From contig UGUC01000002.1 of assembly GCA_900455155.1 (NCBI GenBank), positions 2,418,001 to 2,482,000 of the forward strand: a stretch of 64,000 nt of DNA, in the 5' to 3' direction. Within the stretch, counting starts at the first letter, position 1, and the number at the start of each line of letters is the position of its first letter. This DNA is from Providencia stuartii. GTDB lineage: Bacteria; Pseudomonadota; Gammaproteobacteria; Enterobacterales; Enterobacteriaceae. Positions 52,305 through 63,317 of this stretch are shown here, piece by piece. The notes beneath the pieces were generated by a model, which was not told the origin of the DNA, ran no database searches, and was given only the letters and a program-made list of their open reading frames with translations. The position numbers were made by a program, and so were the translations under genes.

Positions 52305-53063
52305 TTTACTTTCACTCCCGATTTTTCTAACCACTCTTCAACTAATGAATGTGCTTTATACGCTGTTAAGTCAACTTGTAATGGGGTAATTGAAACATAA
52401 CCTTGTGATACGGCTTCAAAATCAGTACCCGGCCCAGCATCACGGATCTCCCCTACAGGCCCTAGCCAATACAACATATTACCTTTAGGATCTTCAAGGT
52501 TGTAGACTTCTGAAGCAGCATGACGGCTACCACAGCGAGTGACTTTGATCCCTTTAACATCCTCATAAGGGATATCAGGAACGTTAATGTTTAGTATGTT
52601 ACCTGCCCGTAAAGGGTTTTTATGTAATAACGCGAGAATATCACAGGTTATTTTTTGCAGCAGTTTCAAAATGGGTATCTCCATCCAATGAGACCGCAAT
52701 TGAAGGTAACCCTAAGTGCCTCCCTTCCATCGCCGCAGCAACTGTCCCTGAATAGATCACATCATCACCTAAATTAGGCCCACAGTTAATTCCTGACACA
52801 ACAATATCCGGTCGCGGCCTAATGACTTTATTCACACCAATGTAAACACAATCTGTTGGCGTACCTTCTTGTACAGAAAAGTCACCATTAGCAAGAGTTT
52901 GGATCCTTAAAGGTCTATCTAACGTTAATGCGTTCGATGCCCCACTACGGTTGCGATCAGGCGCGATCACTTGCACCTGATAATATTGACGTAAAGCGGC
53001 CGCCAATGTCTGGATCCCCGGTGCAGTCACACCATCGTCGTTACTCAATAATATCTTTAACAT
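52301..53063 (-). CDS. surE: 5'/3'-nucleotidase SurE (one frameshift)
   Basis: This metal-dependent nucleotidase has about 253 residues. It starts [16 protein letters not shown] with the NDDG metal site and has [10 protein letters not shown] and [19 protein letters not shown]. An extra A near 52665 breaks it at [13 protein letters not shown]. The start overlaps the end of truD by 23 bases. Confidence 0.94.
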
Positions 53064-54081
53064 CGGCACTATCCTGATTAATGATTTCTCGCACCACGCT
53101 TGTTGCAAAGCTTCCTGAATTAAGGAAAAAATTGAGTTTTAATGTAGTCTGATCAATCCATTGCCATTGAAAATTTTGCGGTTTCACAATCATCGCTCTT
53201 CGTGTCGATGAGACGCGTTCGTTTTTCATCAGTGTCATCAAAGAGTAATAGCTTTCTAAGCTGTTGGTTTCAAAAACCAGTGCATCCTCTTGCGTACCTA
53301 ATTCGCCATCACCGGGCAAAGGCGCAGTGATACTCAATTCGCCAGAAGCAACACGCGCTTGCAAGGTAGGCAACTCTTCTGCCGTTGCAACAAACCAACT
53401 TCCACGCCCTGTTAGTTGTAGCGCATCACCAAGTAATACTTGGTTTATGGTTTGGTTTTCAATCCGTTCACTTGCAACATGGTTAAACATAGCACTACGT
53501 GCGGCAGATAAATAGAAACTACGCTTATTACGTTCACGAACCGTAATTTCTTGGTTCGCCCAACGTAATGCTTGGGTTAAGTTTTGCCCATCACGGCCAA
53601 ACCTTTGTTCCCCAAAATAATTCGGAATGCCTTGTTCTGCAACTTTCTGTAAACGAGCCTCAACATCCTCAGGTACTGAAATATCTCGGATCGTCAATTC
53701 AAACTGGTTGCCTTTCAATGTTCCAATACGTAACTTGCGTTTTTGTCTCGTTGTCGCGATGACTCTACAACCATCAAGCTGCCATAATGAAAAATCAGGC
53801 GTTTCTTTACCTGGCATTTGTAAACAAAACCACTGTTCAGTCACTGCATTACGGTCTTTTAAACCCGCATAGCTCACTGAACGAGCTGAAATTTTTGCAA
53901 ATTTAGCTAACTGTTCAGCCACAAATAATGTGTTGCAACCTGTTTTTTCAACGCGAACCATAACGTGTTCGCCTTCGCCGTCCAGTTCGAAGCCAAGATC
54001 TTCTTTGACAATAAAATCTTCTGGCTGACTTTTTAGCTTACCTGTTGAGAGAGGTTTACCATGCAGGTACTGTACATTCAT
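53041..54081 (-). CDS. truD: tRNA pseudouridine(13) synthase TruD
   Basis: This intact enzyme makes pseudouridine at position 13 of tRNA-Glu. The start [14 protein letters not shown] (54081) aligns with the usual TruD N-terminus; an in-frame ATG exists at 54096. The catalytic Asp is in [16 protein letters not shown], with [14 protein letters not shown] following. It overlaps ispF at its start and surE at its end, so the cluster is tightly packed. Confidence 0.95.
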   Translation of the reverse strand: MNVQYLHGKPLSTGKLKSQPEDFIVKEDLGFELDGEGEHVMVRVEKTGCNTLFVAEQLAKFAKISARSVSYAGLKDRNAVTEQWFCLQMPGKETPDFSLWQLDGCRVIATTRQKRKLRIGTLKGNQFELTIRDISVPEDVEARLQKVAEQGIPNYFGEQRFGRDGQNLTQALRWANQEITVRERNKRSFYLSAARSAMFNHVASERIENQTINQVLLGDALQLTGRGSWFVATAEELPTLQARVASGELSITAPLPGDGELGTQEDALVFETNSLESYYSLMTLMKNERVSSTRRAMIVKPQNFQWQWIDQTTLKLNFFLNSGSFATSVVREIINQDSADVKDIIE

Positions 54082-54568
54082 GAGTTTCATTACCATTATC
54101 TTTCACTAACAGCACTACCGCCGCACATGCAATGCCCTCTTTACGCCCAACAAACCCCAATTGCTCGGTTGTTGTTGCTTTGACATTAATATCATCCATG
54201 TGACATTCAAGATCTTCAGCAATATTGACGCGCATTTGCGGGATATGTGGCAACATTTTTGGTGCTTGAGCCATAATAGTGACATCAATATTTCCAATGC
54301 TGTAGCCTTTTTCTCGAACATGGCAGTAAGCTTTTTTTAGCAATATGCGGCTATCTGCACCTTTGTATGCAGGGTCGGTATCAGGGAAGAGCTTACCAAT
54401 ATCACCAAGTGCTGCTGCACCTAAAATAGCATCTGTTACTGCGTGTAATACCACATCACCGTCAGAGTGTGCCAATAAACCGTGTTCATAAGGGATACGG
54501 ACACCACCAATAATGATAGGACCATCACCGCCGAACTTATGCACATCAAAACCGTGCCCAATTCTCAT
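54056..54568 (-). CDS. ispF: 2-C-methyl-D-erythritol 2,4-cyclodiphosphate synthase
   Basis: IspF closes the cyclodiphosphate in the MEP isoprenoid pathway. The intact frame of 170 residues carries the zinc ligands ([20 protein letters not shown]) and [17 protein letters not shown]. The C-terminus ([13 protein letters not shown]) is about ten residues longer than usual and overlaps truD, possibly because the true stop is masked by a local indel. It lies 12 bases after ispD. Confidence 0.95.
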   Translation of the reverse strand: MRIGHGFDVHKFGGDGPIIIGGVRIPYEHGLLAHSDGDVVLHAVTDAILGAAALGDIGKLFPDTDPAYKGADSRILLKKAYCHVREKGYSIGNIDVTIMAQAPKMLPHIPQMRVNIAEDLECHMDDINVKATTTEQLGFVGRKEGIACAAVVLLVKDNGNETHECTVPAW

Positions 54569-54580
54569 TATTTATTCCTT

Positions 54581-55303
54581 TTATTTCATTCTAGAAAGAT
54601 AAAATTCCGCCAGTGCCAGATCTTCTGGTCGAGTCACTTTCAGGTTATCAGAACGTCCTGAAACTAATACAGGTTGATAGCCGCAATATTCAAGTGCAGA
54701 GGCTTCATCTGTGATAACCGCATTCTCTTTCAAAGCTTTACTTAAGCAATCTCGCAATAACAACAAAGGGAAAAATTGTGGGGTCAATGCATGCCATAAG
54801 GCTTCCCGCTCCACTGTATGATCGATGAGATCAGAAGCTTTTCGGCTCCGTTTCATGGTATCCCTGACCGGAGCTGCCAAGATCCCTCCACAACAATTTT
54901 TTGTTGATAATTGAATAATTTTATTTAAATCGTCTTGATGCAAACAGGGGCGTGCCGCATCGTGCACTAATACCCACTTATTATGCATATTGCCGTCTTG
55001 GGCTAAAAAGTCTAACCCTGCTAATACCGAATCTGCTCGCTCTTTGCCACCTTCAACTGTCGTCACGCGTGAATCTTGCGCAATATCAAGCTTAGCAAAA
55101 TAGTCGTCATCAGGACTCAACACGATAACAACACTGGCAACATGAGGATTCAATAGCAATGCATTAATTGTATGCTCAATGATAGTTTTCCCTGCAACCT
55201 GCAAGTACTGTTTTGGGCAATCGGCCTTCATACGACTACCAATACCTGCCGCGGGAATTATCGCAACCACTTGCGAATCTACCCCAATTATTGAGTTATT
55301 CAT
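54581..55303 (-). CDS. ispD: 2-C-methyl-D-erythritol 4-phosphate cytidylyltransferase
   Basis: This intact 240-residue enzyme transfers CMP to methylerythritol phosphate. It has the nucleotidyltransferase start [36 protein letters not shown] and [14 protein letters not shown]. It lies in the standard ftsB-ispD-ispF order. Confidence 0.96.
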   Translation of the reverse strand: MNNSIIGVDSQVVAIIPAAGIGSRMKADCPKQYLQVAGKTIIEHTINALLLNPHVASVVIVLSPDDDYFAKLDIAQDSRVTTVEGGKERADSVLAGLDFLAQDGNMHNKWVLVHDAARPCLHQDDLNKIIQLSTKNCCGGILAAPVRDTMKRSRKASDLIDHTVEREALWHALTPQFFPLLLLRDCLSKALKENAVITDEASALEYCGYQPVLVSGRSDNLKVTRPEDLALAEFYLSRMK

Positions 55304-55371
55304 TATGTTGGATCTTACATTGAAATTAATGACCGATAGATATAACAGATTATAAAAGAGTTTATAACTTA

Positions 55372-55671
55372 TTAATTTTTAGATTCTTTTTGGTTATTAC
55401 TCTCTTTTACCATTCTATAAAATGATTCACCAGGTTTGATCATTCCAAGCTCTGTACGGGCACGCTCTTCAATAGCATCTTGACCATCGTTCAAGTCATT
55501 AATTTCAGCAAATAGCTGCTCATTACGCACTTTTAAGCGAGAATTGATAATTTCTTGCGCCGCAACATCGTCTTTGACTCGGACGTAATCGTGAATGCCA
55601 TTTTTCCCTAACCATAGAGAATATTGTGTCCAAGCCAATACGGCGATTAATAGAAGCGTTAATTTGCCCAT
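55372..55671 (-). CDS. ftsB: cell division protein FtsB
   Basis: This intact 99-residue bitopic membrane protein has one membrane helix (residues 3-20), then a coiled coil ([20 protein letters not shown]) and the short motif [18 protein letters not shown]. It joins FtsL and FtsQ in the divisome. It is the first gene of the ftsB-ispDF-truD-surE-pcm run. Confidence 0.95.
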   Translation of the reverse strand: MGKLTLLLIAVLAWTQYSLWLGKNGIHDYVRVKDDVAAQEIINSRLKVRNEQLFAEINDLNDGQDAIEERARTELGMIKPGESFYRMVKESNNQKESKN

Positions 55672-56070
55672 TTTGCCCCCTGAAATGATTAGCTAATCAT
55701 CCCATAACTGAGCTCATGACGCTACTATGAAGAAAGTAATGTCATAAAAGTAAGTAAAAATTACCGGTTAAATGGCTAAATTTTACTCAAATTAATGTTA
55801 ACAATATGTCCTTTGTTTAATTTCTCATCCAGAATCAAATCTTATCTCTATGCCTATCATCAAACTATTACCTAACTGAGTAAAATTCACCAACGAAAAC
55901 ACGAGCCTTCATGCAAAATATTTTGCACTTATGTAACGCCACTATAGAAGACCAAGACTAACCCAAGTGGGTCTTATGTTCAGGAAAGCTAAGGGGAAAT
56001 GACAGATGAACGTGAAGAGATGTTACTGAAAATCGCGTCTATCCAGTAACATCATCTCATGAAGAATAGT
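55672..56070. other. intergenic between cysC and ftsB; hairpin only
   Basis: About 400 bases with no gene recognised. GATGTTACTG and CAGTAACATC (56019-56053) form a hairpin next to the cysC stop and probably end the cys transcript, though the T-tract is weak. The ftsB promoter should lie in the left 150 bases. Confidence 0.5.
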
Positions 56071-56679
56071 TTAAATCTTAATCACTTGTTGATGAGTTAA
56101 CAGATGAATAATCCTTGTCACCGAGTCGTTGATAGGCTGTAAACCATCAAGCCGTAACTCGGGTTTTAGCGGCTCTTGGTAAGGAGAATCGATCCCCGTA
56201 AACTGTTTAATTTTTCCTGCTCTGGCCTGTTTATAAAGCCCTTTAGGATCGCGCTGTTCACACACTTCTACGGGGGTTGCTACGTAAAGCTCAAAAAATT
56301 GATTTTCTTCAAATAGGTCACGAACACGCGCTCTATCTGCCTGATAAGGCGATATAAAAGCCGTTGCGACGATTAGGCCTGCATCGACCATCAATTTAGC
56401 TACTTCACCAATCCGGCGGATATTTTCTTGTCTATCCGCCTCGCTAAACCCTAAATCACCACATAAACCATGACGTACATTATCACCATCAAGCAGATAG
56501 GTTTTTATTCCCATCGCGGCTAAAGCTTGCTCAGTCGCTCCCGCTAATGTCGATTTACCTGATCCTGATAACCCTGTAAACCACAATACCGCGCCTTTAT
56601 GCCCATTTGCCGCTTCTCTAACTTGCCGAGTGACGGGATGATCGTGCCAAACAATATGATTATCCGTTAGCGCCATCAT
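56071..56679 (-). CDS. cysC: adenylylsulfate kinase
   Basis: CysC phosphorylates APS to PAPS in sulfate assimilation. ATG at 56679 ([15 protein letters not shown]) lies two bases past the cysN stop and is preferred to a start inside cysN. The P-loop [30 protein letters not shown] and [13 protein letters not shown] are all present. It is intact and last in the cysGDNC unit. Confidence 0.96.
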   Translation of the reverse strand: MMALTDNHIVWHDHPVTRQVREAANGHKGAVLWFTGLSGSGKSTLAGATEQALAAMGIKTYLLDGDNVRHGLCGDLGFSEADRQENIRRIGEVAKLMVDAGLIVATAFISPYQADRARVRDLFEENQFFELYVATPVEVCEQRDPKGLYKQARAGKIKQFTGIDSPYQEPLKPELRLDGLQPINDSVTRIIHLLTHQQVIKI

Positions 56680-56681
56680 GT

Positions 56682-58124
56682 TTATTTTCCACCGAGTAAA
56701 TCGCGCGCTCCCCAATGAGGGAAATGGCGTCGAATCAATTTATTGAGTTCAATTTCAAACTCGCTAAAGTTATCTTTTTGCTCAATAAACTGTCCGGTAA
56801 CCTCACGTACTAAGCCGGCTCCCGCAGTAACATTCGTGAGCCTATCAATTAGGATCATGCCACCTGTATCAGCATTGTGTTGATAGTTATCTAATAATAG
56901 TGGCTCATCAAAAGAGAACTCCACCAGCCCAATACCATTAAGCGGCAGTTCAGTAGCGACCTTTTGTGTTAAGTTATTAACATCGACTTGATAGTGAATA
57001 TTTTCAACTTTGGCGCGACTTCTTTTGCCCGCGATTTTGATATCCAACTGTTGCCCTTGAACAAGTGGCTGCTCCGACATCCAAACCACATCAATCAAGG
57101 CATGATGAGTGCTCTGCAACGTATCGTTTTCTGCAACAATTAAATCTCCACGGCTAATATCAATCTCATCTTCTAACACTAATGTGATTGCTTCCCCCGG
57201 AACAGCAAACTGCAAAGCACCATCGAATGTAATGATATCTTTAACTTTAGAGACTTGACCCGATGGTAATGCTTTAACAGATTGACCGATACTCACAATC
57301 CCTGAAGATAAGGTTCCACTATAGCCTCTAAAGTCCAAGTTTGGCCGATTCACATATTGGATCGGGAAGCGTAATGCCTGCTCTGAGGCTTTTTGCTGGA
57401 CTTGAACATTTTCTAAAATGTGTAGTAGCGTTTCACCTTGATACCATGGAATATTTTGGCTTTTGTTAACAATATTATCGCCATCAAGAGCAGAAATCGG
57501 TACAAACCAAACATTCAGATCAACAGGTAATTCGGTAGCAAATTTTTGGTAGTCTTGCTTAATTTTTTCGAAGACTGCTTCACTGTAATCCACTAAATCC
57601 ATCTTATTAACTGCCACAATTAAGTGACGGATACCCAGCAGTGTACTAATAAAACTGTGACGTCGAGTTTGCTCTTGAACTCCTTTTCGAGCATCGATCA
57701 ACAAAATAGACAGTGAGCAAGTTGAGGCGCCTGTCGCCATGTTACGCGTATATTGTTCATGGCCCGGCGTATCCGCAATAATAAATTTGCGCTTTTGGGT
57801 CGAAAAATAGCGGTAAGCGACATCAATCGTAATACCTTGTTCACGCTCCGCAGCAAGGCCATCCACCAGCAATGCTAAATCTAATTTTTCTCCTTGTGTG
57901 CCTATACGCTTACTGTCATTTTGCAACACAGAAAGTTGATCTTCATAAATTTGTCGAGTGTCATGTAATAAGCGACCAATCAGGGTACTTTTACCATCAT
58001 CAACATTGCCACAGGTTAGAAAGCGTAATAGCCCTTTGTGTTGCTGTGCTAATAAGTAGCCTTCAACTCCACCTTGTTGCTTAATTTGTTCCGCAATAAT
58101 TTCGTTGTATGCTAAATCTGCCAT
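56682..58124 (-). CDS. cysN: sulfate adenylyltransferase subunit CysN (GTPase)
   Basis: This intact 480-residue regulatory GTPase drives APS synthesis by CysD. The EF-Tu-like motifs are [13 protein letters not shown], the switch region [21 protein letters not shown] and NKMD. It lies eleven bases after cysD and is directly followed by cysC. Confidence 0.97.
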   Translation of the reverse strand: MADLAYNEIIAEQIKQQGGVEGYLLAQQHKGLLRFLTCGNVDDGKSTLIGRLLHDTRQIYEDQLSVLQNDSKRIGTQGEKLDLALLVDGLAAEREQGITIDVAYRYFSTQKRKFIIADTPGHEQYTRNMATGASTCSLSILLIDARKGVQEQTRRHSFISTLLGIRHLIVAVNKMDLVDYSEAVFEKIKQDYQKFATELPVDLNVWFVPISALDGDNIVNKSQNIPWYQGETLLHILENVQVQQKASEQALRFPIQYVNRPNLDFRGYSGTLSSGIVSIGQSVKALPSGQVSKVKDIITFDGALQFAVPGEAITLVLEDEIDISRGDLIVAENDTLQSTHHALIDVVWMSEQPLVQGQQLDIKIAGKRSRAKVENIHYQVDVNNLTQKVATELPLNGIGLVEFSFDEPLLLDNYQHNADTGGMILIDRLTNVTAGAGLVREVTGQFIEQKDNFSEFEIELNKLIRRHFPHWGARDLLGGK

Positions 58125-58135
58125 AACGTTTCCCC

Positions 58136-59044
58136 TTAAAAATACCCTTGACGCTTCTTTAGCTCCATTGATGCAGCTTGGTCACTATCGATTAACCGAC
58201 CTTGACGTTCACTCGTCGTGGATATCAGCATCTCTTCGATAATTTCAGGTAAGGTCTCTGCCTGTGATTCAACAGCCCCCGTTAATGGCCAGCACCCTAG
58301 CGTCCGAAAACGCACTTTTCGCTTCGCAATCACTTCACCCGCTTTTAAATCTATACGGTCATCATCTACCATCAATAGTGTGCCATCCCGCTCTAATACA
58401 GGGCGCTCTTTTGCAAAATAGAGAGGCACAATATCGATATTTTCTAAGTAGATATATTGCCAAATATCCAGTTCTGTCCAGTTGGATAGTGGGAAGACGC
58501 GAATGCTCTCGCCTTTATTAATTTGCCCATTATAGTTATGCCATAATTCAGGGCGTTGATTTTTAGGATCCCAACGGTGTGAACGGTCTCTGAAAGAGTA
58601 TATTCTCTCTTTTGCGCGTGATTTTTCTTCATCACGCCTTGCCCCCCCAAATGCTGCATCGAAACCATATTTATCCAGCGCTTGTTTTAAACCTTCCGTT
58701 TTCATAATGTCTGTATGCTTTGCGCTACCATGTATAAAGGGATTGATACCAAGCGCCTCCCCTTCTGGATTCCGGTAAACTAGGAGTTCGAAACCATAGT
58801 TTTTCGCCGTTTTATCACGAAATTCATACATTTCACGAAATTTCCACCCTGTATCCACATGTAATAATGGAAATGGCAATTTACCTGGATAAAAAGCCTT
58901 ACGCGCTAAATGCAACATAACGGATGAATCTTTGCCTATTGAATAAAGCATCACTGGATTTGCAAATTCAGCAGCCACTTCACGTAAAATATGAATACTT
59001 TCAGCTTCCAACTGCTGCAAATGGGTCAATCGTTTTTCATTCAT
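58136..59044 (-). CDS. cysD: sulfate adenylyltransferase subunit CysD
   Basis: This intact 302-residue catalytic subunit makes APS from ATP and sulfate. It has the PP-loop [36 protein letters not shown], and a C-terminus ([20 protein letters not shown]) typical of CysD. It lies between cysG and cysN. Confidence 0.97.
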   Translation of the reverse strand: MNEKRLTHLQQLEAESIHILREVAAEFANPVMLYSIGKDSSVMLHLARKAFYPGKLPFPLLHVDTGWKFREMYEFRDKTAKNYGFELLVYRNPEGEALGINPFIHGSAKHTDIMKTEGLKQALDKYGFDAAFGGARRDEEKSRAKERIYSFRDRSHRWDPKNQRPELWHNYNGQINKGESIRVFPLSNWTELDIWQYIYLENIDIVPLYFAKERPVLERDGTLLMVDDDRIDLKAGEVIAKRKVRFRTLGCWPLTGAVESQAETLPEIIEEMLISTTSERQGRLIDSDQAASMELKKRQGYF

Positions 59045-59059
59045 GATGGCCTCCTTCTA

Positions 59060-60477
59060 TTAAGCCAATTCCAGCACGGCTGAACGCCATCTGTTTTCCA
59101 CGACTTGATGACCAAACCAAGCTAACTGTTGATGTAATGCGACGACTTCACCAATCACTAATAAAGCAGGCGAAGGCGCTTTTTGCGCAAGTGCTTCTAA
59201 TTCATGCAACTGACCACTAAGCACTTGCTGGTTACTGCGTGTACCACAACCGATGACTGCCACAGGGGTTTCTGGGGGAGCGCCCAAAATAAATCAATTG
59301 TTTACTAATGCTATCCGCCTTTACCGTTCCCATATAAATGGCTAAGGTTTGATGACCTCTAGCCAAAGCTGGCCAATCTAATTCATTCCCATCATTCTTA
59401 CAGTGCCCTGTGATAAACGTGACACTTTGAGAATGTTCACGGTGCGTCAAAGGGATCCCCGCATACGCTGTCGCACCAATCGCTGCTGTAATACCGGGAA
59501 CCACTTGAAAAGGAATACCTGCGGCGGCAGCCACTTCAAGCTCCTCGCCACCTCGACCAAAAATAAAGGGGTCACCACCTTTTAAACGTACGACTTTTTT
59601 CCCCTGTTTCGCTAGTTTGACAATTAACGAATTGGTCTCTTCTTGGGGGAACTGAATGACGATGAGCTCGCTTTCCAACACAAATTTTGTCTGCATCACG
59701 CCGTGCTAAATCAAGCACTTCCTCACTAACAAGGTTGTCGTATAAAACAACATCTGCATTTTGCAAAACTTGCAGACCTTTTAATGTTAATAGCCCTGCG
59801 TCTCCGGGGCCTGCGCCAACAAGGGTCAGCTCCCCGCTAGTATCTTGTTCATACAGTTGTTTCTCTAACTGCTGCTCTGCTTGTGAAAGTTGGCCTTTTC
59901 AACCAATGAGGCAAAGTGACCATTAAAGCTTTTTTTCCCAAAAACGTTTGCGCTCACGCATGCTGGTAATAGACTCTTTCACCTTTTCGCGCCAGCGCCC
60001 TGCTATCTCAGCCATCTGGGCCTAGTGAATGTGGTAGCATCCCTTCCAGTTTTTTCGGCGTAATAAACGAGCAAGTACGGGAGCCGTTCCCCCCGATGAA
60101 ATAGCAACAACGACAGGGTCTCTATCGATGATGAAGGCACAATGAAAGAGCATAGCGGCTTTTCATCAACCACATTTACAAAGGGTGTGTTGAGACTCCG
60201 CATCATGAAAAACTTTCTCATTCAATGAGGGATTATCAGTTGCAGCGATCACCAAATATGCCTTCTCAATATGTGCAGAGTGATACTCACCTTTAATCCA
60301 CTCAAATGCATTTTGCTCATAAAGGCGCTGTAAGAGTGGGTTTAATGTCGGAGAAATGACGACAAGCGCGGCATTAGCTTTAAGCAATAGCTCTGCTTTG
60401 CGTGCTGCAACATCGCCGCCGCCAACTAGCACAGCTTTGCGGGATCGAAGATCCACAAATAACGGTAAATATTCCAT
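59060..60477 (-). CDS. cysG: sirohaem synthase CysG (several frameshifts)
   Basis: This trifunctional enzyme methylates uroporphyrinogen III, oxidises the product and inserts iron, giving the sirohaem that sulfite reductase needs. The N-terminal dehydrogenase/ferrochelatase ([20 protein letters not shown]) starts at 60477. The C-terminal SUMT domain has [39 protein letters not shown] and the end [12 protein letters not shown]. At least four single-base breaks between about 60180 and 59285 split it; each falls in a run of identical bases. The gene leads the cysGDNC operon. Confidence 0.92.
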
Positions 60478-60792
60478 CTTGCTCTTCCGGTGTTATATCA
60501 CTTTTTTATGACAACCATTTAAATTGACTATATGGCGTGCAAGTTGGGTTATGAAATGCCAAAAATTCATTAGATGTAACGCAAAGGAATAAGTCAGCCT
60601 AATGAGTTATGAAGAAGAAATACTCATAATGGCATCAAAGGCAAAACGCGGATTTCACGGACTAAGATAAGTATTGATCGCTTCTTTTCTACAGATGCCT
60701 TGAAAAAAATGAGTTAGACTAAGCACATAAATAGAAAATAAATATAAATGACTAAGCCTTTATAAGTATTTAGCTAATTAAGACAAAACATT
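60478..60792. other. divergent promoter region, cysG and treR
   Basis: About 315 bases with no gene seen. It must hold the cysG promoter (minus strand) and the treR promoter (plus strand). No confident CysB site could be assigned by eye. Confidence 0.5.
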
Positions 60793-61758
60793 ATGATAAA
60801 AACGGATAAAAAGAAACTCACCATTAATGATATTGCAAAGCTATGTGGCGTAGGTAAATCAACAGTTTCAAGGGTGATTAATCAAGACCCAATGGTTAAT
60901 GAAGAGACTCGGCAAAAAGTTAATCAAATAATTGAAAAATATCAATTTACTCCCTCAAAATCTGCCCGTGCAATGCGAGGCTATTCAAACCGCTCTTTCG
61001 GCATCATCATGACGCGTTTAGATTCTTACGCTGAAAACCAAGCAGTCAGTTCCATGCTACCTATTTTCTATCAAAATAATATCGACCCTATTATTTTAGA
61101 GAGTCAATTTAAACCGGAAAAAGTTGAGGAACATTTAAAAATGCTTGCTCGCCAAAAGGTTGATGGGATTGTCTTTTTTGCTTTTTCAGGCATTGATATC
61201 AATAAGCTCTCCAATTGGAAACAAAAAATGGTTGTTATTGCGCGACCATTAGAAGGTTTTGTCTCTATTTGTCACGATGATGAAAGTGCGGTTAAAAACC
61301 TTATGCACTATTTTCATAAACAAAAAAATTACCAACAAATAAGTTATATCGGGATCAATGTTCACGATGAAACAACGGGCCTACTTCGTTACCAATCTTA
61401 TCTACACTATTGTCAGCAGCAAGGTTTAACCCCTCACGCACAATTAGGTGAACTTAATTACCAAAGTGGCTATATGCTTGCTAAAGAGATCTTAACCACA
61501 TCACCACAAGCCATACTGTGCGCAACAGACTCATTAGCATTTGGTGTACAAAAATACTTATCCGAACAAAACATGAATCATATCGATGTGGCCTGTATTG
61601 GGCGAAATGATTTATTGGCCTTTTTATTTCCTCAAACCAAATTCTACCGTTTAGGCTTTAGAGAGAGTGGGAAAGAGGCTGCTAATATATTGATTAAAAT
61701 GGCAAAAGAAGATGTTCCGCCACAAAAAATCATTATCTCCAGTGATAAATTAAATTAA
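60793..61758 (+). CDS. treR: trehalose operon repressor TreR
   Basis: This intact 321-residue LacI-family repressor has an N-terminal helix-turn-helix (TINDIAKLCGVGKSTVSRVI) and hinge (TPSKSARAMRG), then a periplasmic-binding-protein-like domain (ILCATDSLAFGVQKYL). TreR binds trehalose 6-phosphate as inducer. Its target palindrome lies 48 bases past its stop, ahead of treB. Confidence 0.94.
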   Translation: MIKTDKKKLTINDIAKLCGVGKSTVSRVINQDPMVNEETRQKVNQIIEKYQFTPSKSARAMRGYSNRSFGIIMTRLDSYAENQAVSSMLPIFYQNNIDPIILESQFKPEKVEEHLKMLARQKVDGIVFFAFSGIDINKLSNWKQKMVVIARPLEGFVSICHDDESAVKNLMHYFHKQKNYQQISYIGINVHDETTGLLRYQSYLHYCQQQGLTPHAQLGELNYQSGYMLAKEILTTSPQAILCATDSLAFGVQKYLSEQNMNHIDVACIGRNDLLAFLFPQTKFYRLGFRESGKEAANILIKMAKEDVPPQKIIISSDKLN

Positions 61759-61805
61759 TAACTTAAGAAAATAATTATTATTACTTGTGATCATCGTCTA
61801 GTTAT

Positions 61806-61817
61806 GGGAACGTTCCC
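61806..61817. promoter_or_regulatory. TreR operator
   Basis: GGGAACGTTCCC is a perfect 12-base palindrome of the LacI/TreR operator type, 63 bases before the treB start. Confidence 0.85.
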
Positions 61818-61879
61818 GTTCAAATAATGCAAATAAGGATATATATTAAAAAAAACATAACTACGATGAGAAAATAAAT

Positions 61880-63292
61880 ATGCCTAGTGCCAAAGATTTA
61901 AAGGCCATTGAAGAGCTTATTGCACTGATTGGCGGTAAAAATAATATTATTAGTGTTTCTCACTGCTTAACAAGGCTGCGCTTTGTTCTTAATGACCCTA
62001 ATATCGCAGAAATAGATAAAATAAAACAAATCCCTTTTGTTAAGGGGTGTTTTAATAATGCCGGACAGTTCCAAGTTATTATTGGTGTCGATGTTGACCA
62101 CTATTATCAAATTCTTTCAAAGCATCTTGAGTTAGAAACAAAAAGTAAAGATGAAGTAAAGTCTGACGCCAAAAAAAATATGAGTTTTTGGCAAAGGCTT
62201 ATCGCAAATTTGGCAGAAATATTCGTACCACTATTACCTATTTTAATTTGTGGTGGTTTACTTTTAGGTTTGCGTAACGTTATTGGTGAGATGCCTGTAT
62301 CGGATAATAAACCTTTAACCTATTTTTATCCTTGGTTAAAGCCTATTTATGGTTACCTTGCGAAGCAATATTCCACTTTTTACCTGTTAGCATCTGCTGG
62401 TCTGCAACTAAAAAGATGGGGGGTACCCCAGCCCTAGGTTTAGTATTAGGGATCACTTTAGTTTCTCCTCAGCTAATGAATGCCTATAATTTAGGCTCAC
62501 AAATCCCTGATGTTTGGAACTTTGGGCTGTTTACAATTGAGAAAGTCGGTTATCAGGCGCAAGTCATCCCTTCTATCTTAGCAGGTTTATTCCTCGGCTG
62601 GTTTGAGACCCGTTTACGCCGTTACATTCCCGATTATTTAAAATTGGTTATTGTTCCAATCGTCACATTGATTATCTCAGTCTTCGTCGCACACGTTATT
62701 TTAGGCCCTATTGGCAGAAGCATTGGCAATGGTATTGCCGAAGTCATCAAGCTATTAATGCTAGGTGACTTTGCGCCTATTGGCTCAGCTATCTTCGGTT
62801 TTTTCTACTCACCAATGGTGATCACAGGGTTACATCACACAACCTTAGCGATCGACTTACAGATGACTCAAAGTTACGGCGGCACCCCTATTTGGCCTAT
62901 TATCGCATTATCAAATATTGCCCAAGCTTCAGCGGTTGTCGGTATCATTATTGTGAGCCGTAAAGCAAATGAACATGAAATTACTATCCCAGCCGCTATT
63001 TCAGCCTATTTAGGTGTAACAGAGCCGGCTATGTATGGTGTTAACCTAAAAATATGGCTTCCCTATGCTATGTGCGATGGTTGGTGCTTCACTCGCAGGA
63101 CTGATTTGTGGTTTAAACCATGTTCTATCTAATGGTATTGGCGTGGGTGGTTTACCTGGCATTTTATCGATACAACCAACTTATTGGTTAGTTTACCTGT
63201 TCGCTATGGTCGTCGCCGTTGTCGTTCCCATTGCATTAACCGTTATCGCCTATCGCTATAAAGAAAGAAAAGGCACGCTACAAGCTAATTAA
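61880..63292 (+). CDS. treB: PTS trehalose-specific EIIBC component TreB (two frameshifts)
   Basis: TreB imports trehalose as trehalose 6-phosphate. The protein of about 470 residues has an N-terminal EIIB domain with the phosphorylated Cys in SVSHCLTRLRFVL (near residue 29) and a membrane EIIC domain (FVPLLPILICGGLLLGLRN, KMGGTPALGLVLGITLVSPQ, GVTEPAMYGVNLK, GIGVGGLPGILSIQP). An indel near 62345 and an extra A near 63050 break it. No EIIA domain is fused, so Crr would supply it. A GH65 gene follows after 25 bases. Confidence 0.93.
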
Positions 63293-63317
63293 TATATCAT
63301 CAAATTTAAGGTTTATT